35,094 bases of DNA from an uncultured Geobacteraceae bacterium (lineage in GTDB: Bacteria > Desulfobacterota > Desulfuromonadia > Geobacterales > Pseudopelobacteraceae): the NCBI GenBank assembly GCA_903930585.1, contig CAIYZD010000469.1:1-35094 (forward strand). Direction: 5' to 3'. The notes beneath the pieces were generated by a model. The model searched no databases. It saw only the letters and a program-made list of their open reading frames with translations, and was not told the origin of the DNA. Each line of letters opens with the position of its first letter. The stretch's first letter is position 1. Positions 8,929 through 16,661 of the stretch are shown here, piece after piece. Made by a program: the position numbers and the translations under genes.

Positions 8929-9924
8929 ATGACCGGAAGCGCATCCATCAAGCGCAGCATGTTCATATTCCCTGCCGTTGCAGCGGTACTTCTCTGCGTA
9001 ACCGCCGGATGTAATCGCACCCCATTAACGGAACGAACGGTGCAGGGGTATGTCGAAGGAGAGTTCGTCTATATTGCCCCTCCCCTGCCGGGACGACTGA
9101 CAACTCTCTTCGTACAGCGCGGCACGCAGGTCAAGCAGGGAGAGCCGCTCTTTGAACTGGACAACGTCCCGGAGAAATCTGCTCGTGATGAATCGAAACT
9201 GCGGCTTGTGCAGATGCGTGCCCAACTGGCCGACGCCAATAAAGGAAAGCGCCCGACTGAAATCGAAGCCGTTTCCTCGCAATTAAACCTGGCACGGGTA
9301 GCGCTGCAGTTTTCGGAAAAAGAGCTTGCCCGCCGGGAAAGACTGCTGACCGCCAAAGTGGTTTCTGTGCAGGAGGTTGACCGGCTCCGTTCTCTACGCG
9401 ACCAGGATCGGCAGCGTGTAGCCCAGCTTGAGGCGGATCTCGGCACGGCAAAACTCGGCTTGCGCAGCGATCAGATCGCTGCGACCAAGGCAAGCATGCA
9501 GGCAGCAGAAGCTGCAATGACCAGAAGCGAATGGGATCTTGCCCAAAAGCGGCAGACAACGCCGGCAGCAGGCCTGATTTTCGATACGTTGTACCGGACG
9601 GGGGAGTGGATCGCAGCGGGAAGGCCGGTCGTTGTCCTCCTGCCGCCCGGGAACATCAAGGTGCGGGTATTTGTACCGGAGCCGCTCCTCGCGACAATCC
9701 ATCAGGGCGACACGACACGGGTAACTGTTGACGGCGCAGCTGCACCGTTTTCCGGAACCGTTACGTTCGTTTCACCCCGGGCGGAGTACACCCCACCGGT
9801 AATCTATAGCCGGGAAAGCCGTCAAAAACTGGTCTACATGGTTGAGTTGGCCTTCGATCAGGCTACGGCGATCAGGCTGCATCCGGGGCAGCCGGTGACT
9901 GTCCGGTTCGGTCCCGCTTCATGA
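8929..9924 (+). CDS. HlyD/YbhG-type membrane fusion lipoprotein
   Basis: 331 residues. The N-terminal export signal ends in TAGC, with Cys28 as likely lipidation site; Thr at -3 is unusual for a lipobox, so a plain membrane anchor is possible. A biotinyl/lipoyl-like half (VEGEFVYIAPPLPGRLTTLFVQRGTQVKQGEPLFELDN) is followed by a long two-helix coiled coil (about 75-205), the second lipoyl half (TTPAAGLIFDTLYRTGEWIAAGRPVVVLL, residues read in pieces) and a beta-barrel domain. This is the architecture of periplasmic adaptors such as YbhG that link an ABC-2 transporter to an outer-membrane channel. Its stop overlaps the ATG of the ATPase gene (ATGA), indicating translational coupling. No TolC-like gene is in the window. 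Confidence 0.88.
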   Translation: MTGSASIKRSMFIFPAVAAVLLCVTAGCNRTPLTERTVQGYVEGEFVYIAPPLPGRLTTLFVQRGTQVKQGEPLFELDNVPEKSARDESKLRLVQMRAQLADANKGKRPTEIEAVSSQLNLARVALQFSEKELARRERLLTAKVVSVQEVDRLRSLRDQDRQRVAQLEADLGTAKLGLRSDQIAATKASMQAAEAAMTRSEWDLAQKRQTTPAAGLIFDTLYRTGEWIAAGRPVVVLLPPGNIKVRVFVPEPLLATIHQGDTTRVTVDGAAAPFSGTVTFVSPRAEYTPPVIYSRESRQKLVYMVELAFDQATAIRLHPGQPVTVRFGPAS

Positions 9925-10847
9925 CTGTGCCCGTCGTCATCGATGTACGCGGCATGACCAAACGTTTCGGGAATACCGTCGCGGTCAACGGCATCGATCT
10001 GCAAGTACGCCGGGGTGAGGTCTACGGATTTCTCGGGCCAAACGGCAGCGGCAAAACCACCTTTATCCGCATGCTTTGCGGATTGCTCGCGGCCGATGCC
10101 GGAGAAGGGACGTGCCTCGGCTTCGATGTCATTCGGGAGAGCGAAACCATCAAGCGCCAGGTTGGTTACATGACCCAGCGCTTCAGTTTTTATGAGGATT
10201 TAAGTATTGCTGAAAATCTCGATTTCGTGGCGCGCATGTACGGCATCGCCAACCGGCGCGATGCCGTTCGGGAAAGCATCGAACGGCTGGGCCTTGCAGG
10301 GAGGCAGAAGCAGCTTGCCGGCGAGCTGTCGGGAGGATGGAAACAGCGCCTCGCCCTGGCTGCCTGCCTGATACACAACCCGAAGCTGCTGCTGCTCGAC
10401 GAACCGACTGCGGGTGTGGATCCGAAAGCACGCCGGGACTTTTGGGAGCAGATTCATGAACTCGCCGGTCAGGGGCTTACCTTTCTGATCACCACGCATT
10501 ACATGGACGAAGCCGAACGGTGCGACCGCCTCGCCTACCTCTCGTATGGAAATCTGCTGACCAACGGCACAGCGGCAGAGGTCATTGCGGGCGCCGGGCT
10601 GACCACCTGGTCGGTCAGTGGCCCGTACCTGCACGAGATCGCCCAAAAGCTGCGCAGCGAATCGGGTATCAGCCAGGCGGTCGCTTTCGGCACCCGGCTG
10701 CATGTCAGCGGTACGGATGCCTCCGCGGTTGAACGTGCAATTGCTCCATTCCGCACCGCGCAGTGCGTCTGGCAGCAAATCAACCCAAGCCTTGAGGATG
10801 TCTTCATCCACCTGATGGGAAGTTCAAAGGATAACTTCTCGTGCTGA
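9921..10847 (+). CDS. ABC-2 exporter ATP-binding protein (YbhF/CcmA-like)
   Basis: 308 residues, a single nucleotide-binding domain. Walker A is GPNGSGKTT (about residue 36), the signature is LSGGWKQR (Trp replaces the usual Gln), Walker B is LLLLDEPTAGVD and the switch His lies in LITTHYMDEAERC. The C-terminal 80 residues after YGNLLTNG form the accessory domain common in drug or lipid ABC-2 exporters. It energises the permease encoded next. It overlaps the preceding gene by 4 bp, and its stop lies within the first codons of the permease gene (10841 start, 10847 stop). Only one NBD is present, whereas E. coli YbhF is a fused double NBD. Confidence 0.93.
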   Translation: MTVPVVIDVRGMTKRFGNTVAVNGIDLQVRRGEVYGFLGPNGSGKTTFIRMLCGLLAADAGEGTCLGFDVIRESETIKRQVGYMTQRFSFYEDLSIAENLDFVARMYGIANRRDAVRESIERLGLAGRQKQLAGELSGGWKQRLALAACLIHNPKLLLLDEPTAGVDPKARRDFWEQIHELAGQGLTFLITTHYMDEAERCDRLAYLSYGNLLTNGTAAEVIAGAGLTTWSVSGPYLHEIAQKLRSESGISQAVAFGTRLHVSGTDASAVERAIAPFRTAQCVWQQINPSLEDVFIHLMGSSKDNFSC

Positions 10848-11986
10848 AGCAGCGCCCGTCATTATCTTTTGCCCGCTTTTGGGCCATCGTTATCAAAGAG
10901 TTCATCCAGATGCGGAGGGATCGCCTTACCTTCGGCATGATTATCGGCATCCCGGTGGTTCAGCTCATGCTGTTCGGCTATGCCATCAATGGCGACCCGA
11001 AGCATCTCCCTACGGCACTGCTGCTGGCCGACTCCAGCCAGCAGGGACGTTCTCTGCTCTCCGCACTCAAGAACAGCGACTATTTCAACTTTGTCTGCGA
11101 ACTGCATACCGAGGCGGAGGCGGAAGCCGCCCTCGCGCGCGGCGACGTCCAGTTTGTCGTGACCATCCCGGAAAATTTCAGCCGCACTCTGTTGCGAGGC
11201 GAAAAGCCCACCGTTCTCGTTGAAGCGGATGCAACCGATCCGTCAGCCACCGGCAATGCCATCGCCTCCCTGCGAATGCTCCTGAACAGTTCCCTGCAGC
11301 ATGACCTCAAAGGCCCGCTCGCTTTTCTGGCCGGAGGCGACGCTCCCATCGATCTGCGCATTCATGCACGCTACAATCCGGAAGGAATCTCGCAGTACAA
11401 TATCGTGCCAGGATTGATGGGGGTCGTCCTGACCATGACCATGGTGATGATTACCGCCCTGGCCATCACCAGGGAGCGGGAGCGGGGCACCATGGAGAAC
11501 CTTCTTTCCATGCCGACCAAGCCACTGGAGGTTCTGCTCGGCAAAATCATTCCCTATATTTTTGTCGGTTACATCCAGGTCGGCCTGATCCTCACCGCGG
11601 CGCGGTTTCTCTTCCACGTGCCGATGGCTGGCAGCATCCCGTTACTGCTCATGACCTCACTGGTGTTCATCGCCGCAAACCTGGCAATGGGAATCACCTT
11701 TTCCACCCTGGCAAAAAACCAGCTTCAGGCGGTGCAGATGACCTTTTTTTTCTTTCTCCCGTCACTGCTCCTCTCCGGGTTCATGTTTCCATTTCGCGGC
11801 ATGCCCGACTGGGCGCAGGTCATCGGCGAAGTACTGCCACTGACCCATTTCCTGCGTATTATTCGAGGGATTCTGTTGAAAGGGAACGGATTCACGGAGG
11901 TGGCACTGCAGGGGTGGCAGATCATGTTGTTTGCCATTGTTGTGCTGGCAATCGGCGTTAAACGGTATCGAAAGACGCTGGATTAA
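10841..11986 (+). CDS. ABC-2 type permease (YbhS/YbhR-like)
   Basis: 381 residues with a GTG start that overlaps the ATPase gene by 7 bp. TM1 (about 27-47, FGMIIGIPVVQLMLFGYAI) is followed by a large periplasmic domain (about 48-180) and five further membrane segments in the C-terminal half. The ABC-2 signature region ITREREGT-like (ALAITRERERGTMENLLSMP) and the LPLTHFLRIIRGILLKG segment are typical. It should form the translocation pore, presumably as a homodimer because no second permease gene follows, unlike E. coli ybhS-ybhR. The substrate cannot be deduced; relatives export drugs, cations or lipids. Confidence 0.92.
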   Translation: MLKQRPSLSFARFWAIVIKEFIQMRRDRLTFGMIIGIPVVQLMLFGYAINGDPKHLPTALLLADSSQQGRSLLSALKNSDYFNFVCELHTEAEAEAALARGDVQFVVTIPENFSRTLLRGEKPTVLVEADATDPSATGNAIASLRMLLNSSLQHDLKGPLAFLAGGDAPIDLRIHARYNPEGISQYNIVPGLMGVVLTMTMVMITALAITRERERGTMENLLSMPTKPLEVLLGKIIPYIFVGYIQVGLILTAARFLFHVPMAGSIPLLLMTSLVFIAANLAMGITFSTLAKNQLQAVQMTFFFFLPSLLLSGFMFPFRGMPDWAQVIGEVLPLTHFLRIIRGILLKGNGFTEVALQGWQIMLFAIVVLAIGVKRYRKTLD

Positions 11987-12016
11987 CGTTTTTCATGGTT
12001 TCATGAGGGAGGGTTC

Positions 12017-12613
12017 TTGCGTCGATGTTCTACTGCTGTTATTCGGCTGTCACTGGTCACCATCCTGCTGCTCTGCACGCAGAAGCCGCTCCTTGCAACG
12101 GAATGGAATCCGGACGCCATCCCGAAAAACCTGCCCTCATTTCTGCTTGGCTTTGCCGGAGGCATTGCGATCCATGAAATGGGTCATATGGCAGTAGCCT
12201 CGGCGGAAGGATACAGGGTCGGCTACGACGGACTCTCTCTGGTTTACTCGCCACAATTTGCGTCCCGTTCGGATTGGTTGCGCGTCAGCACCGCCGGATT
12301 TCAGGCCCAGTGGCTGGCAACCGAGGCCGCCTTTTACTACCGGGAAAAAGCACCGGATCTGGCAATCGGCGTAATTTCCTCCCATATTGCCATCACTGCG
12401 GCATATCTCACGTTTCTCAAAAATAATCCGCAGGGAGATACGGTCGGCGCTTCACGGGCAAGCGGCCTCTCCACCAACCAGCTGATTCTTGCAGCAGCGG
12501 TCCCGGCCCTGCTCGATGGTTGGAGGCTTTTCGGCACCGATATCCCCGCCTGGGTAGCCCCGCTTTCGATAGGTTTCAAGGGAGGGTGCATGACCGCAAT
12601 CTGGGCCTATTGA
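12017..12613 (+). CDS. Small membrane protein with HEMGH motif, M50/site-2-protease-like
   Basis: 198 residues, TTG start after a strong GAGGGAGGG sequence; no in-frame ATG lies near. A signal peptide or TM covers about 8-27. The hydrophobic segment GFAGGIAIHEMGHMAVASAEG carries H53-E54-x-x-H57, a zinc-protease motif. Next come STAGFQAQWLATEA (about 91-104), resembling the AGxxxN segment of site-2 proteases, a further TM (about 118-134) and AAVPALLDGWRLFG (about 160-173), matching the LDG zinc-ligand segment of M50 proteases. The order HExxH, AG-helix, LDG is that of the M50 core. It begins 30 nt after the permease gene and is probably the last gene of that transcript. Family membership is inferred from motifs; proteolysis is unproven. 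The function of close relatives is not known to me. Confidence 0.7.
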   Translation: MRRCSTAVIRLSLVTILLLCTQKPLLATEWNPDAIPKNLPSFLLGFAGGIAIHEMGHMAVASAEGYRVGYDGLSLVYSPQFASRSDWLRVSTAGFQAQWLATEAAFYYREKAPDLAIGVISSHIAITAAYLTFLKNNPQGDTVGASRASGLSTNQLILAAAVPALLDGWRLFGTDIPAWVAPLSIGFKGGCMTAIWAY

Positions 12614-12628
12614 TCTGTTCATGACTCA

Positions 12629-13156
12629 TCAGATAAAAGCTATCCCCAACCGCACCGCCGCTTCCCGGTAGACCTGCTGCGCTCCGGCATTGAACTGAAC
12701 GAAGATGATCTGCTTCAGTTCCGGATACAACCCGATAGCTGTTTGAGCCGCCGAAAGGGCCACCACTGCCGCCTCGCGCATCGGATAGCCGTAAACCCCG
12801 GCGCTGACGGCGGGAAAGGCGATGCTTGTCACCCCATGCTGATCTGCTGCTTCGAAACAACGGCGGTAGGCGGACGCCAGAAGTTCCGGTTCACCCTTGT
12901 CGCCGCCGTGCCAGACCGGGCCAACGGTATGAATGATATATCGGGCAGGAAGATTGTAGCCCCCGGTAATTTTGGCGTCCCCGGTGTCGCACCCCTGAAG
13001 TCCGGCGCATTCCTGCACCAACTCCGGTCCGGCGGCCCGGTGGATGGCGCCGTCCACTCCCCCGCCCCCCAACAGGGTATTGTTGGCGGCATTGACGATA
13101 GCATCAACCACCAATGTGGTGATGTCAGCCTGAATGATTTCGATGGATGCCGGCAT
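12629..13156 (-). CDS. Macro-domain ADP-ribose/O-acetyl-ADP-ribose hydrolase
   Basis: 175 residues from the ATG at 13154-13156, which has AGGAGG 5-6 nt upstream; an open extension to 13300 is unsupported. It is a complete stand-alone macro domain: Asp11 for adenine binding, [22 protein letters not shown] (22-43) with the Asn and Gly-rich loop that position the distal ribose, [22 protein letters not shown] and [13 protein letters not shown]. This arrangement is that of YmdB/MacroD-type enzymes, which hydrolyse O-acetyl-ADP-ribose or remove ADP-ribose from acidic residues. It converges on the HEMGH-protein gene with a 15-nt gap and has no obvious partner. Confidence 0.92.
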   Translation of the reverse strand: MPASIEIIQADITTLVVDAIVNAANNTLLGGGGVDGAIHRAAGPELVQECAGLQGCDTGDAKITGGYNLPARYIIHTVGPVWHGGDKGEPELLASAYRRCFEAADQHGVTSIAFPAVSAGVYGYPMREAAVVALSAAQTAIGLYPELKQIIFVQFNAGAQQVYREAAVRLGIAFI

Positions 13157-13275
13157 GGTTCCTCCTGCTAATACAAATAGATGCATCGATATCTCCGACT
13201 GATTGTACTCCGTATCAGCAAGCGCGGCAAGGAATACAACCGGATTACAACCGGGCGCCACCACATACCGTTGAA

Positions 13276-13307
13276 ACGGCCTGTAACACATTAGTGTCAC
13301 AGGCCGT
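13276..13307 (-). terminator. Stem-loop after the ferredoxin-like gene
   Basis: A perfect 9-bp inverted repeat, ACGGCCTGT (13276-13284) and ACAGGCCGT (13299-13307), with an inner ACAC/GTGT extension. It lies 32 nt after the stop at 13340. The T-tract on the minus strand is short (TTTC), so it may be a weak terminator or an RNA 3'-end stabiliser. Confidence 0.5.
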
Positions 13308-13339
13308 CAGTTCCCTTCAGGAGACTGGCGATAGAGCGG

Positions 13340-14089
13340 CTATGCCTTCACCTCCCCCTGAATCCCGATGGTTACCTCTTTATACGGTATCTGTTTGCCG
13401 CTTGCGGCCAGCGCCTGCCTGGCCGCGACAGCAATACCGCCGCAACAGGGGACCTCCATTTTCATAACCGTGATGCTCTTGATATCCGACCGGGTGAACA
13501 GTTCCGTTAACTTCTGAGTGTAAAAGGTGTTGTCATCGAGCTTCGGACACCCCATTACGACCGCTTTTCCCTTGAGAAAATCCTCGTGATACCCGGCATA
13601 GGCGACCGGTACACAATCGGCCGTAATCAGCAGATCTGCGCCCTGGAAATACGGCGCGGTGGTGGAAACCAGGTGCAACTGCACCGGCCACTGGGCCAGT
13701 TGACTCTGACGACTGCCGTTTTGAACAACTTCCGGGGGAATCTCCGGACGGGCAAAGCTCATGGCGCGGGAACCGGGGCAGCCACCACCGTGGTTATGTG
13801 CCGCTGCCGGTTGTTGTGGGGCATGCTGGTGAACCGGAGCCGGTTTGCCCTGAACGGCCAGATGGTGCTCAACAGCAGCCTCATCGAATTCATCCGCCTC
13901 ACGTTCTTCGATCCGGATGGCGTCACGCGGGCATTCGCCCAGACAGGCGCCCAGGCCGTCGCATAAATTGTCCGCAGCCAGTACCGCCTTGCCGTTTATC
14001 AATTTGATAGCCCCTTCAGCGCAGGACGGCACGCAGAGTCCGCATCCGTCACATTTATCCTGATCGATGGTAACAATTTTTCTCAACAT
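13340..14089 (-). CDS. Ferredoxin-like protein with Cys-containing C-terminal domain
   Basis: 249 residues. The N-terminal ferredoxin domain has a complete first motif (Cys13, 16, 19, 23). In the second motif, CDGLGACLGECP, Leu46 stands where the second Cys is expected, leaving Cys43, 49 and 53, so a [3Fe-4S] or unusual cluster is possible. A His/Pro/Ala-rich linker (about 80-103) leads to GGGCPGSRAM and a C-terminal domain with Cys159, Cys181 and a Cys215-Cys216 pair (EVPCCGG). AAAGGAG precedes the ATG. It is known to me only as a conserved ferredoxin-type protein of anaerobes, and no specific reaction can be assigned. Soluble electron transfer or metal-centre chemistry in the cytoplasm is the likely setting. 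Confidence 0.8.
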   Translation of the reverse strand: MLRKIVTIDQDKCDGCGLCVPSCAEGAIKLINGKAVLAADNLCDGLGACLGECPRDAIRIEEREADEFDEAAVEHHLAVQGKPAPVHQHAPQQPAAAHNHGGGCPGSRAMSFARPEIPPEVVQNGSRQSQLAQWPVQLHLVSTTAPYFQGADLLITADCVPVAYAGYHEDFLKGKAVVMGCPKLDDNTFYTQKLTELFTRSDIKSITVMKMEVPCCGGIAVAARQALAASGKQIPYKEVTIGIQGEVKA

Positions 14090-14137
14090 GGTGTATTCTC
14101 CTTTAGTGTTTGTCTACTTTCATTTTGTCGGTCCGCG

Positions 14138-14491
14138 CTAGAAAAAATAATGCCAGAGGTAATCCAGTCTGCCACGCAGCATAAGCGTGCGCCCCGAGTA
14201 TGCCATAATCTCCTTTACCTTGGCCAGTTGGGGTTTGGCATAGCAGTGGGTACGGCACTGTTTGCACGTCGGCTTCTCGGATTCCAGCGGACATTTCCGC
14301 CGCCGGGCTATCGCATACTGCAATAAAACGGCGCAATCAGGACAGAGTGTGCGTACACCCAGCTCTTCCGGAAGGTCTACAGGGGACTGTTCGGCATCGT
14401 AATGTTTCCCGTTGCAGTACACCTCAACGAACTTCCCAAGCAGCTTGATATCTTTTTTCTGGCTCTTTGTCATCGTTTCCATGAGTGCCAT
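14138..14491 (-). CDS. YgbA_NO (nitrous oxide-stimulated promoter) family protein
   Basis: About 117 residues. The family pattern is clear: LCPDCAVLLQYA, RRRKCPLESEKPTCKQCRTHCY, then KVKEIMAYSGRTLMLR. Six cysteines lie at 50, 53, 67, 76, 79 and 83, so it probably binds a metal or an Fe-S cluster. The E. coli relative ygbA belongs to the nitrosative-stress response, but its molecular role is unclear to me. The start is ambiguous: the ATG at 14491 follows GGGAG closely, while ATGs at 14482 and 14473 are also in frame. The gene is divergent from mobB, and an FNR/DNR-like dyad lies 27 nt upstream. Confidence 0.82.
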   Translation of the reverse strand: MALMETMTKSQKKDIKLLGKFVEVYCNGKHYDAEQSPVDLPEELGVRTLCPDCAVLLQYAIARRRKCPLESEKPTCKQCRTHCYAKPQLAKVKEIMAYSGRTLMLRGRLDYLWHYFF

Positions 14492-14517
14492 ACTCTCCCA
14501 AAGCAACTTTATCTTAC

Positions 14518-14531
14518 ATGACTCAGGTCAA
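14518..14531. promoter_or_regulatory. FNR/DNR/HcpR-like dyad upstream of the YgbA_NO gene
   Basis: ATGAC-TCAG-GTCAA matches the TTGAC-N4-GTCAA type of Crp/Fnr-family nitrosative-stress regulators (DNR, HcpR) at 9 of 10 arm positions. Its centre is about 33 nt before the proposed start codon, close for an activator site, so it could act as a repressor site, the start may be further downstream, or the match may be chance. Confidence 0.35.
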
Positions 14532-14548
14532 TTTTTTTCGCTTTTCCT

Positions 14549-14575
14549 TTGCACGAACGTCTGGATTACTATACA
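14549..14575 (+). promoter_or_regulatory. Candidate promoter of mobB-moaA-MOSC
   Basis: TTGCAC (14549-14554), 15 nt, TATACA (14570-14575). This would give a leader of about 30 nt before the mobB ATG at 14612. The spacing is slightly short. Matched by eye only. Confidence 0.3.
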
Positions 14576-14611
14576 TTCTGATAAGCATATACTTGTACTC
14601 ATGAGGTGCGT

Positions 14612-15124
14612 ATGGTTATTAACGCCGTTTCGTTTGTCGCAAAATCGGGAACCGGCAAAACGACCCTGTTGGAAAAAGTCATCACCGAACTGAAAGGTCG
14701 CGGGCACCGCATCGGCGTCGTCAAGCACGATGCCCACCGTTTCGACATCGACTATCCCGGCAAAGACAGCCACCGTCTGACTGCGGCCGGAGCCGACACC
14801 ATGTTGATCGTGTCACCGGAAAAACTGGCTCTGATCAAACAGCATGCCGAAGCCCCTTCCATCGAGGAACTGGTCGCAACGTACTTCACTGATGTCGACC
14901 TGATCCTGACCGAGGGGTTCAAAAAGAGCGGTCTTCCCAAGATCGAGGTACATCGCCGGGAGCGGAGCACGACGCTCCTCTGCCGGGGCGAACAGCACGA
15001 CCCGAGTCTGCTGGCCGTCGCCAGCAATGAACCACTGGAGCTTGATGTGCCGGTTTTTGATATCAACAATCCTGGCCAGGTGGCCGATTTCTTGGAGAAA
15101 CATTTCATACATGGAACTGACTGA
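14612..15124 (+). CDS. mobB: Molybdopterin-guanine dinucleotide biosynthesis protein MobB
   Basis: 170 residues from the ATG at 14612, which has GAGGTG just upstream; a GTG two codons earlier is less likely. A P-loop NTPase: Walker A FVAKSGTGKTT at about 8-18, then the MobB-typical VVKHDAHRFDIDYPGKDSHR and the Walker B region VDLILTEGFKKSGLPKIEVHR. MobB binds GTP and assists MobA in converting molybdopterin to the guanine dinucleotide form, in the cytoplasm. It overlaps moaA by 14 bp, so the two are co-transcribed. MobA itself is encoded at 29678-30346 beside the formate dehydrogenase. Confidence 0.93.
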   Translation: MVINAVSFVAKSGTGKTTLLEKVITELKGRGHRIGVVKHDAHRFDIDYPGKDSHRLTAAGADTMLIVSPEKLALIKQHAEAPSIEELVATYFTDVDLILTEGFKKSGLPKIEVHRRERSTTLLCRGEQHDPSLLAVASNEPLELDVPVFDINNPGQVADFLEKHFIHGTD

Positions 15125-16091
15125 CTCCCACGGGAGAACCATAAACTATCTGCGCCTGTCAATAACCGACCGCTGCAACATGCGCTGTTTTTACTGTATG
15201 CCCAAAGAGGGGATTGTCAATAAGGGGCATGACGCGGTGCTCTCCTACGAGGAACTGCTCCTGATCGCCGAATCTGCAATCGGCTTGGGAATCGAGAAGA
15301 TCCGCATAACCGGTGGTGAACCACTGGTACGGTCCGGCGTTGTCAGGTTTCTGGTACAATTGGGAACGATTCCCGGCCTCAGACATCTGGCGCTGACAAC
15401 CAATGGCCTGCTGCTGGCAGAGATGGCTGACGACCTGTTCAAGGCGGGGGTACAGCGCCTCAATGTCAGCCTCGACTCCCTTAAGCCGCAGACCTTCAAC
15501 GAAATCACCCGCGGCGGCGACCTGCACAGGGTGCTGGCCGGACTGGACGCCGCGGAGCAGGTCGGATTTTCCCCACCAAAAATCAACTGCGTCATCATGC
15601 GAGGCGTTAACGACAACGAAATTCTCGATTTTGCCGACATGACCCTATCCCACGGCAACTCAATTCGCTTCATTGAGTACATGCCCGCAATCAAAGAGGA
15701 GGGGTGGCAGCGCTACTGCATCTCCGGCGCCGAAATTCTGGAGCGTATTACCAGCCGCTACACCCTGGAGCCGGTGGACAAAGGAGCATTTGCCGGACCA
15801 TCGCGGGACTTCCGCATCACCGGCGCCCAGGGAAGCATCGGCATTATTACCGCCGTGTCCGGCCATTTTTGCAGTGACTGCAACCGCATTCGGGTCACCT
15901 CCACCGGACAGGCCAAGGGGTGCCTTTTTTCGGATGATAAAACCGACCTGGTGCCCTGCCTGCGCCCCCCTGATCGGGAAAAACTGGCCGCTCTGCTGCG
16001 CGGAATTGTTTCAGGCAAACCGGAGCGGCACGCCATCTCAGCAGAAGGGTACGCCCACAAAAATTTTACCATGTCACAGATTGGAGGATAA
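15111..16091 (+). CDS. moaA: GTP 3',8-cyclase MoaA
   Basis: 326 residues from the ATG at 15111, inside the 3' end of mobB; a longer frame from 15027 reads through mobB in another frame and is rejected. A radical SAM enzyme that turns GTP into 3',8-cyclo-GTP, the first step of molybdenum cofactor synthesis. The SAM cluster is bound by Cys22, 26 and 29 (CNMRCFYC), with RITGGEPL following. The second, substrate-side [4Fe-4S] cluster is bound by Cys254, Cys257 and Cys271 (HFCSDCNRIRVTSTGQAKGCLF, in pieces). The C-terminal GG tail, which inserts into the active site in MoaA, is intact. The MOSC gene starts 5 nt after the stop. Confidence 0.96.
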   Translation: MELTDSHGRTINYLRLSITDRCNMRCFYCMPKEGIVNKGHDAVLSYEELLLIAESAIGLGIEKIRITGGEPLVRSGVVRFLVQLGTIPGLRHLALTTNGLLLAEMADDLFKAGVQRLNVSLDSLKPQTFNEITRGGDLHRVLAGLDAAEQVGFSPPKINCVIMRGVNDNEILDFADMTLSHGNSIRFIEYMPAIKEEGWQRYCISGAEILERITSRYTLEPVDKGAFAGPSRDFRITGAQGSIGIITAVSGHFCSDCNRIRVTSTGQAKGCLFSDDKTDLVPCLRPPDREKLAALLRGIVSGKPERHAISAEGYAHKNFTMSQIGG

Positions 16092-16095
16092 CAGT

Positions 16096-16524
16096 ATGGC
16101 TCGTGTCGAAGCGGTCTGCATCAGTGAAAACAAGGGAGAGCGGAAAAAACCGGTTGAATCGGTTGAACTGCGAGAAAATCACGGCATCGTCGGCGACGCC
16201 CATGCGGGGGATTGGCACCGTCAGGTCAGTCTGCTGGCGCAGGAAAGCATCGACAAAATGATCGCACTGGGGCTTGACGTATCAGCCGGGGATTTTGCCG
16301 AAAACATCACTACCAGCGGTATCGATCTTGTATCGCTTCCTATCGGCAGCCGTTTGCAGGCAGGAGACACCCTGCTGGAGGTCACCCAGATCGGCAAGGA
16401 GTGCCACACCCGCTGCGCCATTTTCTATCAGGCCGGTGACTGCGTCATGCCCAAGGAAGGAATTTTCACCCGAGTTATAACCGGTGGGACCGTCAAACCG
16501 GGGGATGAAATAGAGTCCGTGTAG
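16096..16524 (+). CDS. MOSC-domain protein
   Basis: 142 residues from the ATG at 16096, with GGAGG ten nt upstream. A single short MOSC domain: VGDAHAGDWHRQVSLLAQESID, GDFAENITTSGIDL, then IGKECHTRCAIF with Cys103 and Cys107, the former at the position of the conserved MOSC cysteine. MOSC proteins bind or handle sulfurated molybdenum cofactor; stand-alone bacterial forms are often found with moa/mob genes, as here. Whether it transfers sulfur, carries cofactor, or detoxifies N-hydroxylated substrates is unknown. It is the last gene of the mobB-moaA unit. A longer open frame beginning at 15673 is an out-of-frame reading of moaA and is not used. Confidence 0.9.
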   Translation: MARVEAVCISENKGERKKPVESVELRENHGIVGDAHAGDWHRQVSLLAQESIDKMIALGLDVSAGDFAENITTSGIDLVSLPIGSRLQAGDTLLEVTQIGKECHTRCAIFYQAGDCVMPKEGIFTRVITGGTVKPGDEIESV

Positions 16525-16661
16525 CATACGCCATACGCAATAGAAAAAAATAGTTACTGATATTGAAAACAAAAAAAACGGTGATAGCATATAAACAAGT
16601 TATGGATGATTCGTACTCAAAGGGTATTTCACTACGCTAATCCGGTTCTCGGAGGTGACAC

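Noticed and set aside
15673-16524. 283-codon frame ending in the MOSC protein
   Set aside because: Its first 140 codons are an out-of-frame reading of moaA; the MOSC start at 16096 has its own ribosome-binding site.
16525-16661. Sigma-54 promoter upstream of hybS
   Set aside because: No TGGC-N8-TTGC type element found; only a weak TTGAAA/TAGCAT pair is visible.
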